Of a stretch of DNA of 64,000 bases, positions 39,842-48,294 are shown piece by piece. The stretch comes from Chloroflexota bacterium. Its GTDB lineage: Bacteria; Chloroflexota; Anaerolineae; Anaerolineales; Villigracilaceae. The stretch is from contig JAJYLQ010000006.1 in the NCBI GenBank assembly GCA_021787595.1, forward strand, positions 74,408 to 138,407. The letters run 5' to 3'. A program made the translations under genes and the position numbers. Below the pieces are notes generated by a model. That model saw nothing but the letters and a program-made list of their open reading frames with translations. It ran no database searches and was not told where the DNA came from. The stretch's first letter is position 1; every line of letters starts with the position of its first letter.

Positions 39842-42793
39842 TCAATACCTTTCCGTCAAATCTGATTCCAGGAATACCTTGACCACGACCGGGTCGAAGA
39901 ACGTACCGGAGGCTTCGAGGATATGCTGACGCGTCTTTTCCTTCGACCAGGCTTTGCGATATGGACGATCGGAAGTCAACGCATCCCAAACATCCACCAC
40001 CGAAAAGATGCGTGCCGTGAGCGGGATTTGTTCGCCCTTCAAGCCGCGTGGATAGCCGGTGCCATCCCATTTCTCGTGATGACAATAAGGGATATCGAGG
40101 GCGGAGCGCAGGTACCGGATGGAGGAAAGCATGTCATAAGCCAGTTGTGGATGCTGCTTTACGATTTTCCACTCCTCCACATTCAGCTTTTCTGCTTTGT
40201 GCAGGATTTCATCGGGTATGCCAATCTTGCCGATATCATGCAGAAGCCCTCCCCAGCGGAGGCGCATCAAATCCTCCTCGGTGATGCCCAGTTTCCTTGC
40301 AAGTTCGAGGCTCATTTCGGTCACGCGCCGGGTATGGCCCTCGGTTTCCTTGTCCCGCAGATCCATGGCGCGCGACCAGCCTTCGATGGTGGCATCGTAC
40401 GCCAAAGTCAGTTCATGGTTTGTGCGCTGCAAGTTCTCGAAGAGTTCGATGTTGTCCACGGCGATGGCCGCCTGCTGGGCCAGGGTTTCCAGAAAATCGA
40501 GCCACTCCGGCTCCGGGTGAAGATGCGACCGGTGGAAAATTTCCATCACACCTTTGATGTGGCCCCGGGCGATCAACGGCACACAATAATAACTTACGAA
40601 ACCTTCGAAGGCTACGAGATGATCGAAAACCAGAATGCCGCTTTTTACTTTCAAATCATCCACATGAATTTTGCGCCGTTCCATCGCTGCCCGCCCGGCA
40701 TGGCCCTCACCCAGACGAATAGGGACCCTTTCAATGTCCTGTGTGGCGAACCCGTGCCCCGCGCGGAATTCCAGCACGTTCGAAATTGGATTGAAAACCA
40801 GGATGTCTGCCGCATCCACCTGCAATTGGCCGGCGACCTGGGTGAGCAGCATACCCAAACTGATCTTCAGGTCAAAATTGGACGTAATGATCTGATCTAT
40901 GCTTTTCAAGGTGGTCAAGCGTTCAAGCTGCCGATGGATTCTTTCTTCGGCCCGTTTATGCTCCGTGATGTCGTGCGTCATGCTGATAATGTGAGGCGCG
41001 CCGTTAAGTTCGATCACTGCCGCTGACATCAACCCGTATTTTATATCCCCGTCTTTCGTGCGGAATCGCGCCTCGAAGCCATTGGCTTCCCCGTTTTTCC
41101 TCAGCTCCTCCACCAGCCTTTTTCTATCCTCCGGGCTTTCCCAGATTTGCAAATCAAGCGATGTTTTTCCCAGCACATCATTTTCCGCATAGCCCGTGGT
41201 TTGAGTAAATCCCCTGTTGATCGAGACGTACATTCCGTCCTCGAGGCGGTTGATGTTGATCGAATCCGGGCTGGTCATGAAGGCCTTTCGGAACTTTTCC
41301 TCGCTTTCCCGCAGCTTTTCCTCCGCCTGCCTGCGTTCGGTAATATCCTCGATATGGCCCTCGTAATATAACAAGTTTCCCTGTTCGTCGCACACCGCGC
41401 GCGCGTTTTCAGAAACCCACATCGTTCCGCCATCCTTGCGCCGGACTTGATACTCGAATCCATATACCTGACCATCCTGCCGCATAAGTTGGGTGAATTC
41501 GTCGCGGCGGCGAGGGTCGGCATAAATCTGACTGGAGATTTCCTGGATGCTCGAAATCAACTCCTCAGGCGATTCATAACCCCACATGTGCGCCAGCGCG
41601 GGATTTGCAGTAAGGAATTTTCCTTCGAGCGTGGATTGGAAAATCCCTTCGATGGATTCGCTGAAGATCGTGCGGTATTTTTCCTCCGCTTTTTGCAGGG
41701 CATCGTTCGTTTTTCTGTGTTCGGCAATATCTTTCTGGGCTGCCTCGTAGAGGCGGGCATTTTGCAGGGCAATCGCAGCTTGATTCGCAAAGGCTGCAAT
41801 GGCTGGGTTATCAGCTTCCGTGAGATCCCGGCCCGTGATCGCCAGAATGCCGAAGGTTTCATCTTCTGTCGCCAATGGCGCAAACGTGGACGGCCCCACC
41901 TTTATAATGTCGCGGATGATCGGCGCCAATCCATGCAGTTTTTCCGGCAGGGTTTCTTCGATGAGTTGGCTGACGTTCTGAAAATGCAGGGCTTTACCGC
42001 TCGATAATAATCGCTGGTAAATGCCGTTTGGGCGCAGCGAGAACCGGTAGCCGTGTTGAGATATGCCGGTCAATTTTTCGACTTTGCGTATCAGGCTTAA
42101 TCGGTAATCCGTGTATATCAGGCTCAACTCGTATTCCCCGGTGGCTTCGAACAATGATGTGTTGTAACCCAGCTGGGAACACTGCTCTTGGATGGCGCGG
42201 TAAACCTCTTCCATTGCATGGGCGCGTTGAATATTTTGAGATGCATTGTTCAGGGCCAACAGGATGCGGTGGGCATGGGAGGTTTGCTCCAATGAATGCT
42301 GCAGCGTATGTTCAGCGCGCTTGCATTCGGTGATATCTTGCGCTGTTCCCCGCAATCCTGTAATTTGGCCGTTCGCGTCGCGCCTGGCTTCGCCGCGCGC
42401 CGCGATCCATCTGCTGGTTCCGTCCGCCCGAATCTGTTCCAGGTCCAGCGCGTACGGCTCACCGGTTTCCAGGCACTTTTTGACTGCCGCATCCAGCCGT
42501 GCGGCACTCTCGGGCGCATAGGCTTTCAGGTGTTCCTCATATCCCGGCGGAGGCTGGCCGGGATCAAAACCATGAATGCGATAATACTCTTCAGACCAGG
42601 AAATTTCATCGCTGCCTGCATCCCAGCTCCAGCTTCCGAACCGGGCCACGCGCTGCGCTTCCCTGAGTTCCGCCTCGCTCCTGCGGAGCGATTCCTCCAT
42701 TTGCCTTTGCCTTCCGGCGCGGCGCGTAACGTTTTGTCCTGCCGTTTTGCGCGATTTGGTTTTGGCTGGTATCTTTCCGGGCTTTGAAACCAT
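39842..42793 (-). CDS. PAS/GAF sensor with HD-GYP c-di-GMP phosphodiesterase
   Basis: 983 residues, no membrane segment. Order: basic N-terminus, PAS-PAC (about 35-165), GAF (about 185-350), PAS-PAC (about 370-490), PAS-PAC (about 500-620), GAF (about 640-790), HD-GYP (about 805-983). The HD-GYP residues are all present: EGHTRRV, LLHDIGKIGIPDEIL, HHEKWDGTGYPRGL and DVWDALTSDRPYR. It should hydrolyse c-di-GMP in response to signals bound by the PAS and GAF domains. GGAG precedes the ATG. The GGDEF cyclase gene lies just upstream on the same strand, so cyclase and phosphodiesterase may form one operon. Confidence 0.93.
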   Translation of the reverse strand: MVSKPGKIPAKTKSRKTAGQNVTRRAGRQRQMEESLRRSEAELREAQRVARFGSWSWDAGSDEISWSEEYYRIHGFDPGQPPPGYEEHLKAYAPESAARLDAAVKKCLETGEPYALDLEQIRADGTSRWIAARGEARRDANGQITGLRGTAQDITECKRAEHTLQHSLEQTSHAHRILLALNNASQNIQRAHAMEEVYRAIQEQCSQLGYNTSLFEATGEYELSLIYTDYRLSLIRKVEKLTGISQHGYRFSLRPNGIYQRLLSSGKALHFQNVSQLIEETLPEKLHGLAPIIRDIIKVGPSTFAPLATEDETFGILAITGRDLTEADNPAIAAFANQAAIALQNARLYEAAQKDIAEHRKTNDALQKAEEKYRTIFSESIEGIFQSTLEGKFLTANPALAHMWGYESPEELISSIQEISSQIYADPRRRDEFTQLMRQDGQVYGFEYQVRRKDGGTMWVSENARAVCDEQGNLLYYEGHIEDITERRQAEEKLRESEEKFRKAFMTSPDSININRLEDGMYVSINRGFTQTTGYAENDVLGKTSLDLQIWESPEDRKRLVEELRKNGEANGFEARFRTKDGDIKYGLMSAAVIELNGAPHIISMTHDITEHKRAEERIHRQLERLTTLKSIDQIITSNFDLKISLGMLLTQVAGQLQVDAADILVFNPISNVLEFRAGHGFATQDIERVPIRLGEGHAGRAAMERRKIHVDDLKVKSGILVFDHLVAFEGFVSYYCVPLIARGHIKGVMEIFHRSHLHPEPEWLDFLETLAQQAAIAVDNIELFENLQRTNHELTLAYDATIEGWSRAMDLRDKETEGHTRRVTEMSLELARKLGITEEDLMRLRWGGLLHDIGKIGIPDEILHKAEKLNVEEWKIVKQHPQLAYDMLSSIRYLRSALDIPYCHHEKWDGTGYPRGLKGEQIPLTARIFSVVDVWDALTSDRPYRKAWSKEKTRQHILEASGTFFDPVVVKVFLESDLTERY

Positions 42794-42858
42794 GATTTGA
42801 CTCCGCTGCTATCTCCGATAAAGTGCCGAATTCTGCCTCGCTGATGTTTTTGGCGACA

Positions 42859-43764
42859 TCACTCTTTGCGCTTTGTTCTCTCGACTTTATACGTCGAGAA
42901 ACGGACATTGTTCTTCGTGCTGTTCTTGACCGCGTACATTATCTTATCGGCCATTTCGATCAGGTCTTCGGACGAATTCGGCGCGGCCTCGCAGGTCAGT
43001 GCGCCCATGCTGAATGTGATCGGCCAGTTGTTGCGCCGCATCTTTGCCGTGAGATCGTTGCTTAGCTTCGAAATGACCACCTCGGCGGCGGATTGATCGG
43101 TGCACGGCAGCAGCAGGGCGAATTCGTCCCCGCCCAAGCGCGCAGTGATGTCGCTGCTGCGTAACTGCCGCTTTAGCTCGCTTGCGATAAAGCGGATGAC
43201 GTTGTCCCCGGCCCGGTGTCCGAACCGGTCGTTGACCGTCTTGAAGTTGTCAACATCAATGAAAACCAGCGTAAAGGGATGCGGATACCGGCGCAGCCGT
43301 TCGACTTCCATTTCGAGCAGTTCGTTGAAATAGCGGGTGTTCACCGCGCCCGAAATGAAATCGGTACGGGCCAATACCTGCTGCATTTCCTGCGATCTGC
43401 GTAACTTGGAAACCAGATATACGCCGACGAGAAAGAATGCAAGCCGGACAGCCGTATTCCAGGCGTAAAGGATGGGACGCGAGTAGCTGTGTCCCGAGCC
43501 GATGGCTGCAGCCAGCCAAAGGACTGCGCTGAGGAGCGACATCGCAAATCCAAAATTCTGATCCGCAAACCATGTCGCCAGGGCAATTGGAATCAAATAG
43601 AACATGGAAAGGTTGACTTCGTATCCCACTGCATAATCTGCCAGCCCCACCAGGCAGATCAGAAGAAAACCCGCCGTTTCCCAGAAAAGCCGACTTCGCT
43701 TCGCCAAAGCTTTAACGATCCTATCCACTCCGGCCAATTTTATATCATCTTCCGCTATTGGCAT
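42859..43764 (-). CDS. Membrane diguanylate cyclase (GGDEF)
   Basis: 301 residues from the ATG at 43764. Four membrane helices (about 30-46, 54-66, 70-90, 101-120) form a sensor similar to other small MASE-type modules. The cyclase domain has RLGGDEF (211-215 for the motif), the RxxD inhibitory site RSSD (202-205), and FIDVDNFKTVND. It should make c-di-GMP from GTP with feedback control. A longer frame to 43845 would start inside a 37-base perfect palindrome and is doubtful. It sits upstream of the HD-GYP gene. Confidence 0.9.
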   Translation of the reverse strand: MPIAEDDIKLAGVDRIVKALAKRSRLFWETAGFLLICLVGLADYAVGYEVNLSMFYLIPIALATWFADQNFGFAMSLLSAVLWLAAAIGSGHSYSRPILYAWNTAVRLAFFLVGVYLVSKLRRSQEMQQVLARTDFISGAVNTRYFNELLEMEVERLRRYPHPFTLVFIDVDNFKTVNDRFGHRAGDNVIRFIASELKRQLRSSDITARLGGDEFALLLPCTDQSAAEVVISKLSNDLTAKMRRNNWPITFSMGALTCEAAPNSSEDLIEMADKIMYAVKNSTKNNVRFSTYKVERTKRKE

Positions 43765-43823
43765 ATTGCTGGAAACATGCAGCTTTGAAAGCCTTTGTGC
43801 ATCCGGTAGTGGTGTTGTGATAA

Positions 43824-43860
43824 GCGACGTAGTGCAAGATGGCATCTTGCACTACGTCGC
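43824..43860. repeat. 37-base perfect palindrome
   Basis: Arms 43824-43841 and 43843-43860 are exact inverses around one central base; the core reads GTGCAAGATG / CATCTTGCAC. It lies in the gap between the GGDEF gene and a divergent gene. Confidence 0.9.
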
Positions 43861-43955
43861 ATCCTTGCAATTTGGTTGGGGAACGAACTTCGTGGCTTGA
43901 CAGACGAATCCAACATCCGCTCTGAGAAAGCGCACAGAGCCCGCCTCTTTCTGTC

Positions 43956-43984
43956 TTGACATTCGTTCCAACTCACTGGATAAT
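43956..43984 (+). promoter_or_regulatory. Promoter of the SAM-hydroxide adenosyltransferase family gene
   Basis: TTGACA (43956-43961), 17-base spacer, GATAAT (43979-43984). AGGAGA follows and the ATG is at 44003. Confidence 0.75.
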
Positions 43985-44002
43985 ACCCTCCAGGAGAATC
44001 GC

Positions 44003-44803
44003 ATGACAGTCATCACGCTTATGACCGATTTTGGCATCAAAGATGGAAACGTGGGTGTGATGAAAGGCGTCATCTGGAGGATTTGCCCATCCACACAAAT
44101 CGCAGACCTCAGTCACATGGTGGGACCGCAAAACGTCCGCGAAGCGGCACTGGTCCTGCTTCGCTCCGCGCCGTATTTTCCAAAGGGAACTGTGCATGTC
44201 GTCGTTGTTGATCCGGGCGTCGGGACACGTCGGCGGCCCATGGCAGCGCGCATCGGCGATTGGTATTACGTTGGACCCGATAATGGAATCATCACGCTCC
44301 TGCTCGAACGCGCGGAACGGGAAGGCTGGCGCTGTGAATTCGTCCAGCTGGATAGAATTAAATATTGGCTGCCAGACGTGAGCTTTGTCTTTCACGGACG
44401 CGATATCTTTGCCCCGGTCGCCGCGCATCTGGCCGGCGGCGTTCCTCTATCGGACCTCGGGACGCCTTTCTCCGACCCGGAGCGACTCCAACTTCCGAAG
44501 CCGATCCAGACCAAAGATGGCTGGCGCGGCGAGGTGATTCACATTGACCATTTTGGCAATGCAGCCTCGAACATTCGCGCGGAGAATTTGGGCGAGGCCG
44601 TCGAGCAAAAAGGACAGATCGTCGTCCGCTTGAATGGTGCAGAAATCAAAGGCATGGTCAACACGTTTGGCGAGCGTCCGGTGGGTGATTTGGTCGCGCT
44701 GCTTGGCAGCACGGGAAATTTGATCGTCTCGGTTGTCAACGGCAACGCGGCGAGCCGGTTGGGTGTTAAAGTCGGTGACACGATTGAAGCAATAATTTCA
44801 TGA
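44003..44803 (+). CDS. SAM hydrolase / chlorinase-fluorinase family protein (DUF62)
   Basis: 266 residues. Family motifs: TLMTDFGIKDGNVGVMKG at the start, VVVDPGVGTRRRP, GPDNGI, and FHGRDIFAPVAAHLA; the C-terminal half carries IHIDHFGNAASNI. Most members split S-adenosylmethionine with hydroxide to adenosine and methionine; halogenases are rare and have specific loops that I do not see. Good promoter and AGGAGA. Confidence 0.9.
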   Translation: MTVITLMTDFGIKDGNVGVMKGVIWRICPSTQIADLSHMVGPQNVREAALVLLRSAPYFPKGTVHVVVVDPGVGTRRRPMAARIGDWYYVGPDNGIITLLLERAEREGWRCEFVQLDRIKYWLPDVSFVFHGRDIFAPVAAHLAGGVPLSDLGTPFSDPERLQLPKPIQTKDGWRGEVIHIDHFGNAASNIRAENLGEAVEQKGQIVVRLNGAEIKGMVNTFGERPVGDLVALLGSTGNLIVSVVNGNAASRLGVKVGDTIEAIIS

Positions 44804-44811
44804 TGTTCTTG

Positions 44812-44873
44812 TAGGGGCGCAGCGAGACGTTCTTTCTTCAAACTCGCGCGAATATTCTGCTGCGCCCCTACTG
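44812..44873. repeat. GTAGGGGCGCAGC inverted repeat
   Basis: GTAGGGGCGCAGC and GCTGCGCCCCTAC are perfect 13-base arms. Related in sequence to 34489-34553. Could also end transcription of the preceding gene. Confidence 0.75.
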
Positions 44874-44891
44874 CGATGACATTTGATTACT

Positions 44892-45325
44892 ATGACCGAA
44901 GCGCCTCTCATCGTAGAAAAACTTTCCTTCCGTTATCGCGACCGTCAGAGCCTCGCGATTGACCATATTTCATTCACCGCAAACGCCGGCGAAATCCTGT
45001 TGATTGCCGGAGCCAGCGGGCGCGCGGCTACGAACTCGAAAAGATCAGCGGCGGACTTATCGAACAGGTCCGCAAGCTGGGACCGCTGATGGTTCCGGTG
45101 ACGATCCATGCCATCATCGGCAGCGAAGACATCATAGATGCGATGGACTTGCGCGCCTTTGGCGCGGGCCCGCGCACGTGGCTCGACCAGTTGACGTATC
45201 ATCGCCGCGACCGCCTTTTGATCGCGTTCGGCGTTTTACTCCTGGTATCGTCGCTGATTATCGGTTTCTTTGGATATGGAAAATTTTGGGTTCCGCCTGA
45301 ACTGCTCAGGCTGGCAGGCGGATAA
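44892..45325 (+). pseudogene. Deletion scar of an ECF transporter: EcfA start joined to EcfT end
   Basis: The frame from the ATG at 44892 begins as an ECF ABC ATPase (PLIVEKLSFRYRDRQSLAI and GEILLIAGASG, the first part of Walker A). At about 45018 it breaks into another frame that reads RARGYELEKISGGLIEQVRK and EDIIDAMDLRAFGAGPRTW, the C-terminal coupling helices of EcfT, followed by two hydrophobic helices to the stop at 45325. So about 200 residues of EcfA and the first part of EcfT are missing. The junction lies in a GC-rich stretch (GGGCGCGCGG). The remnant cannot encode a transporter. Confidence 0.85.
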
Positions 45326-45369
45326 ACGAACTGCGATGCTTTCAGCGTCGCAGTTTTGTTTTACCAATA

Positions 45370-45469
45370 TGTCGTTGCGAGCGAAGCGAAGCAATCTCCT
45401 GTTTGAAGGTCAGATAAGATTGCCACACCGCCTAAGCGCCCTTCGGGCGTCGGCGGTTCGCAATGACAT
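45370..45469. repeat. Short inverted-repeat element beginning TGTCGTTGCGAG (copy 3)
   Basis: Ends TGTCGTTGCGAG and CGCAATGACAT; inner GCAATCTCC / AGATTGCC. Same family as 15364-15451. It fills the gap between the ECF remnant and the DUF1684 gene. Confidence 0.75.
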
Positions 45470-45475
45470 TAGCCT

Positions 45476-46300
45476 CTAATGATGTCCCGAATACATCTCG
45501 CCGGCTTCGATGGCCGCGTCCAAATAATTTTCGCGCGGCGCGAACGAACATGTCGCGTAATCGGTGAACGCACAGGGCGGATTGTACGCCTTGTTGAAGT
45601 CCACGAAGACCTTGCCGCTCTGGATCGAATCGGTGTAAAGATAACGGCTGGATGGATAGGTCGTCTTGTTGTTGGTCAAATCCTTGAATTGAATGTAAAG
45701 CCGGTGATCGGGTTCTTCCGTGACCAATATTTTGAGCGTTCGCCCGGCGATTGGAAAGATTAATTCGCCGTCCATTTTTTCGTCGAGGATCGCACCCAGG
45801 ATATCGGGCATCTGAACGATCTTGGGCGATGGATAACGGTTGTAGGCCGCGGGGATGCGATATTCCTCCTTGACGGGATACCACTCGCGGGGCGGAAAGG
45901 TGCGGCGTTGTTCGCGCGTGTTGTCCCATAGACGAATCCCCACGCCCTTCGAGCGGCGGACCACCACCATCCGCATTTCGTCCATCGTGATGAAGCTCGG
46001 CACATCTTCCTGATCCGCGTCGAGCAGGGCGGATTTTGTTTCCACGCCGTTGACTTCGACTGCGCGCTCGGTATTCACGTGGAGCGTGACGTTGTTGCCG
46101 TCGAACTCAAAGCGTCCGAGCTGCTTCGGCGCACGCGATGGCAGGACGATATCGCATTCGGGATCGGAGCCGATGGTGTTCGTGCCTTTGCGCAGCCACG
46201 ACAAACCCGCCAGCGCCAGCCAGCCATTTTCGCGGCGCAGATTGGTATCCACTTCCCTGCGCCACTTCAGGACGCTGTTGATATATTCTTCATTGGGCAT
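45476..46300 (-). CDS. DUF1684 domain protein
   Basis: 274 residues. It matches DUF1684: WRREVDTNLRRENGWLALAGLSWL, then FPPREWYPVKEEYRIPA and, near the end, FVDFNKAYNPPCAFTDYATCSFAP (in parts), the most conserved segment of the family. The function of this family is unknown. It has no signal peptide. The ATG at 46300 lies seven bases after a TATAAT box and has no ribosome-binding site, so it is likely leaderless; a longer frame to 46396 would lie upstream of the promoter. Confidence 0.9.
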   Translation of the reverse strand: MPNEEYINSVLKWRREVDTNLRRENGWLALAGLSWLRKGTNTIGSDPECDIVLPSRAPKQLGRFEFDGNNVTLHVNTERAVEVNGVETKSALLDADQEDVPSFITMDEMRMVVVRRSKGVGIRLWDNTREQRRTFPPREWYPVKEEYRIPAAYNRYPSPKIVQMPDILGAILDEKMDGELIFPIAGRTLKILVTEEPDHRLYIQFKDLTNNKTTYPSSRYLYTDSIQSGKVFVDFNKAYNPPCAFTDYATCSFAPRENYLDAAIEAGEMYSGHH

Positions 46301-46307
46301 GAGCGGA

Positions 46308-46313
46308 ATTATA
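46308..46313 (-). promoter_or_regulatory. -10 box (TATAAT) of the DUF1684 gene, apparently leaderless
   Basis: TGTATAAT on the minus strand, ending seven bases before the ATG at 46300, the same spacing as in tgt. Confidence 0.6.
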
Positions 46314-46414
46314 CATGATACACAGGTTTTGCGGATTTGCAGTTTTGTTATACAACAGACATCATTGGAAACGGGAAGATCATCCGCGAAGAACACGAAG
46401 TTTCACGAAAAAGC

Positions 46415-46522
46415 GAATGGGACTTCGCGGATAAAAAAATAATTCCGATAACGTCCAGCGATCTCATGTCATCGCTGGCGGTTGGGATCAACGGCGCGTG
46501 GGGATCGGGAAAGACTCAGTAA
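46415..46522 (+). pseudogene. Possible remnant of a KAP-type P-loop NTPase
   Basis: The plus strand reads PITSSDLMSSLAVGINGAWG and then SGKTQ, stop. Walker A in the form NGxWGSGKT after LxVGI is typical of KAP family NTPases. Nothing downstream continues it: the TIGR01777 gene end overlaps here on the other strand. The match is short, so this is tentative. Confidence 0.35.
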
Positions 46523-47415
46523 CGCGCGCCGCGGAACAAATTCTCAAGTGCTTTTTCGAGCGCCGGATATTGAAATGGATAACCGGCTTCCAACAATCGT
46601 TTTGGCTGGGCATGGCGGCCTTCGAGAATCAAAACGCTCATCCCACCCAGCGCGGCGCGCATCAAAAAAGCCGGCGTTCGGAACCAATATGGGCGATGCA
46701 AAGCTTTTGCAATGCCGCGCATGAAATCCGCATTGGAAGTCGCTTCCGGCGCGACCAAATTATAAGCGCCGCATGCGTTTTGATCCTCCAGCAAGAATCG
46801 CAGCGCACCGACTTGATCTGCGAGGTGAATCCATGGGACGGCCTGTTTGCCATCGCCGAGCGGACCGCCGGCAAACAATCGCACCGGCAATGCCATCCGC
46901 GGAAACAATCCGCCGCGCGCATCGAGCACAACCGCAGTGCGGGCCACAACGCGGCGAACGCCCAGCTCTTCAACCAGCCGCGTCGCAGCCTCCCATTGGA
47001 CGGTCAATTGCGCGAGATAATCGCCGGCAGGAGGAGTCGATTCGTCTGCAACGCCACCGCGCAGGCCATAATGATTGATGCCGGAGATTTGCAGAAAAAC
47101 GCCCGGGCGCCGCGTCGATTCTTTTATGGCGGAGGCCAGCGCAAGTCCCGGAAGGACGCGTGAGTCATGAAAGCGCTGCTTCTGCCTTCGAGTCCACGGC
47201 CAATGGTCGAGGCCGAATCCCGTCAGGTTGACCACCGCGTCCATTTCGCCGACACGAGTGCCCCAGCCATTTGTAGTTTGACCGTCCCATTGAATTTCGT
47301 TTGGACGCGCGCTGGTTTGGCGCGTCAAAATCCAGACTTCGTGCCCGTCCGCTCGAAGGGATTTTGCCAGCGCGCTTCCGATGAAACCGGAGCCGCCCGC
47401 AATCAAAACTTTCAT
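46516..47415 (-). CDS. TIGR01777 family epimerase-like protein
   Basis: 299 residues, Rossmann fold with MKVLIAGGSGFIGSALAKSL at the start, then DAVVNLTG, and the family-specific LDHWPWTRRQKQRFHDSR and GKQAVPWIHLADQVGA. The active-site tyrosine is in SGINHYG. It probably binds NADP(H), and is widespread but with unclear substrate; it often accompanies cell-division-inhibitor annotations (SulA-like misnomer). GGAG precedes the ATG. Divergent from the HNH gene. Confidence 0.92.
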   Translation of the reverse strand: MKVLIAGGSGFIGSALAKSLRADGHEVWILTRQTSARPNEIQWDGQTTNGWGTRVGEMDAVVNLTGFGLDHWPWTRRQKQRFHDSRVLPGLALASAIKESTRRPGVFLQISGINHYGLRGGVADESTPPAGDYLAQLTVQWEAATRLVEELGVRRVVARTAVVLDARGGLFPRMALPVRLFAGGPLGDGKQAVPWIHLADQVGALRFLLEDQNACGAYNLVAPEATSNADFMRGIAKALHRPYWFRTPAFLMRAALGGMSVLILEGRHAQPKRLLEAGYPFQYPALEKALENLFRGARY

Positions 47416-47434
47416 GAGGCTTTCTCCATTATGC

Positions 47435-47440
47435 TATAAT
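47435..47440 (+). promoter_or_regulatory. -10 box (TATAAT) of the HNH gene
   Basis: TATAAT, 21 bases before the ATG at 47462, with GGAGG between. Confidence 0.5.
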
Positions 47441-47461
47441 CATGCCCAATGTGGAGGCTCT

Positions 47462-47965
47462 ATGCAGGAGCCTGTATTGGTGCTCAACGCGAATTTCGAA
47501 CCGATCAACATTTGCACGACGCGGCGAGCCATCGGCCTGATTCTGGGAGGCAAAGCGGAGATGGTGGCAAATGGCCGCGGCTATATTCATACTGTCAAAG
47601 TACTGATCCCGCGCCCCTCTGTGATTCGCCTCGACTTGCAAATCCACCGCCCGCGCCCGCGCATCAAACTGACGCGCCGCGAAGTTTTTCGACGGGACAA
47701 TTATACCTGCCAGTATTGCGGGCGCCGCGACGGCGCACTGACCGTGGATCACGTCATCCCCCGGCATCAGGGCGGCCTTCACATTTGGACAAACGTCGTG
47801 GCGGCCTGCCCCGGCTGCAACCATCACAAAGGCGGGCGCAAACCGGAAGAAGCGCACATGCACCTGCTCCACATCCCGAAAGAGCCGCCCGCCAGCGCCT
47901 GGTATATTTTCGGCAGGCACATCGCAGTAAACCAGGAATGGGAGCGATACATCAACGGCTGGTAA
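47462..47965 (+). CDS. HNH endonuclease family protein
   Basis: 167 residues. The zinc-finger HNH motif is complete: CQYCGRRDGALTVDHVIPRH (the catalytic H is in DHV) and then WTNVVAACPGCNHHKGGR. The N-terminal half (EPVLVLNANFEPINICTTRR) is typical of a large family of stand-alone HNH proteins in Chloroflexota and cyanobacteria with unknown targets. GGAGG lies four bases before the ATG. A terminator follows. Confidence 0.93.
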   Translation: MQEPVLVLNANFEPINICTTRRAIGLILGGKAEMVANGRGYIHTVKVLIPRPSVIRLDLQIHRPRPRIKLTRREVFRRDNYTCQYCGRRDGALTVDHVIPRHQGGLHIWTNVVAACPGCNHHKGGRKPEEAHMHLLHIPKEPPASAWYIFGRHIAVNQEWERYINGW

Positions 47966-47980
47966 GCGGAACGGATCATC

Positions 47981-48012
47981 AAAACGGCGGCGCGAAACGC
48001 GTCGCCGTTTTT
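47981..48012 (+). terminator. Rho-independent terminator of the HNH gene
   Basis: AAAACGGCG / CGCCGTTTT stem with an inner GCG/CGT pairing, followed by TTG. Overlaps a longer inverted repeat. Confidence 0.7.
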
Positions 48013-48105
48013 GTTAAATAACCCAATACCCATGCGTTCGTATAAGCCATTTGTCAAATGCCTTAACGCAAAGACGCGGGGGCGCGAAAAAATCCCCGGG
48101 TTAAC

Positions 48106-48276
48106 ATTACAGCGCAAAGTTAGAGTTTTGAGGGTTCTGCTCATGGCTTTCCTACCGTTTTCGCCCTCATCCCCAACCCTTCCCCCGAATGGGGAAGGGA
48201 GTCTCCTCTCCCTTCGGGAGAGGGAAAGGGTGAGGGAGAATTGGCAGGGAACAATTGCTCAACCTTGCGCTGTAAT
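48106..48276. repeat. 171-base element with terminal inverted repeats (copy 2)
   Basis: Same length and order of hairpins as 26597-26767, with about ten base changes. Ends ATTACAGCGCAAAGT and GCGCTGTAAT. Confidence 0.9.
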
Positions 48277-48294
48277 ATTAAACAATGCGGTGAA

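Larger units (their letters stand above)
47966..48294. other. Intergenic region with terminator and repeat
   Basis: Holds the HNH-gene terminator (47981-48012), a short tract CTTAACGCAAAGACGCG (a common intergenic motif), and the second copy of the 171-base element (48106-48276). No gene seen. Confidence 0.6.

Noticed and set aside
39923-41026. 367-codon plus-strand ORF
   Set aside because: Complement of the HD-GYP gene.
44003-44803. True fluorinase or chlorinase
   Set aside because: The family is mostly SAM hydrolases, and the loop that marks halogenases is not evident.
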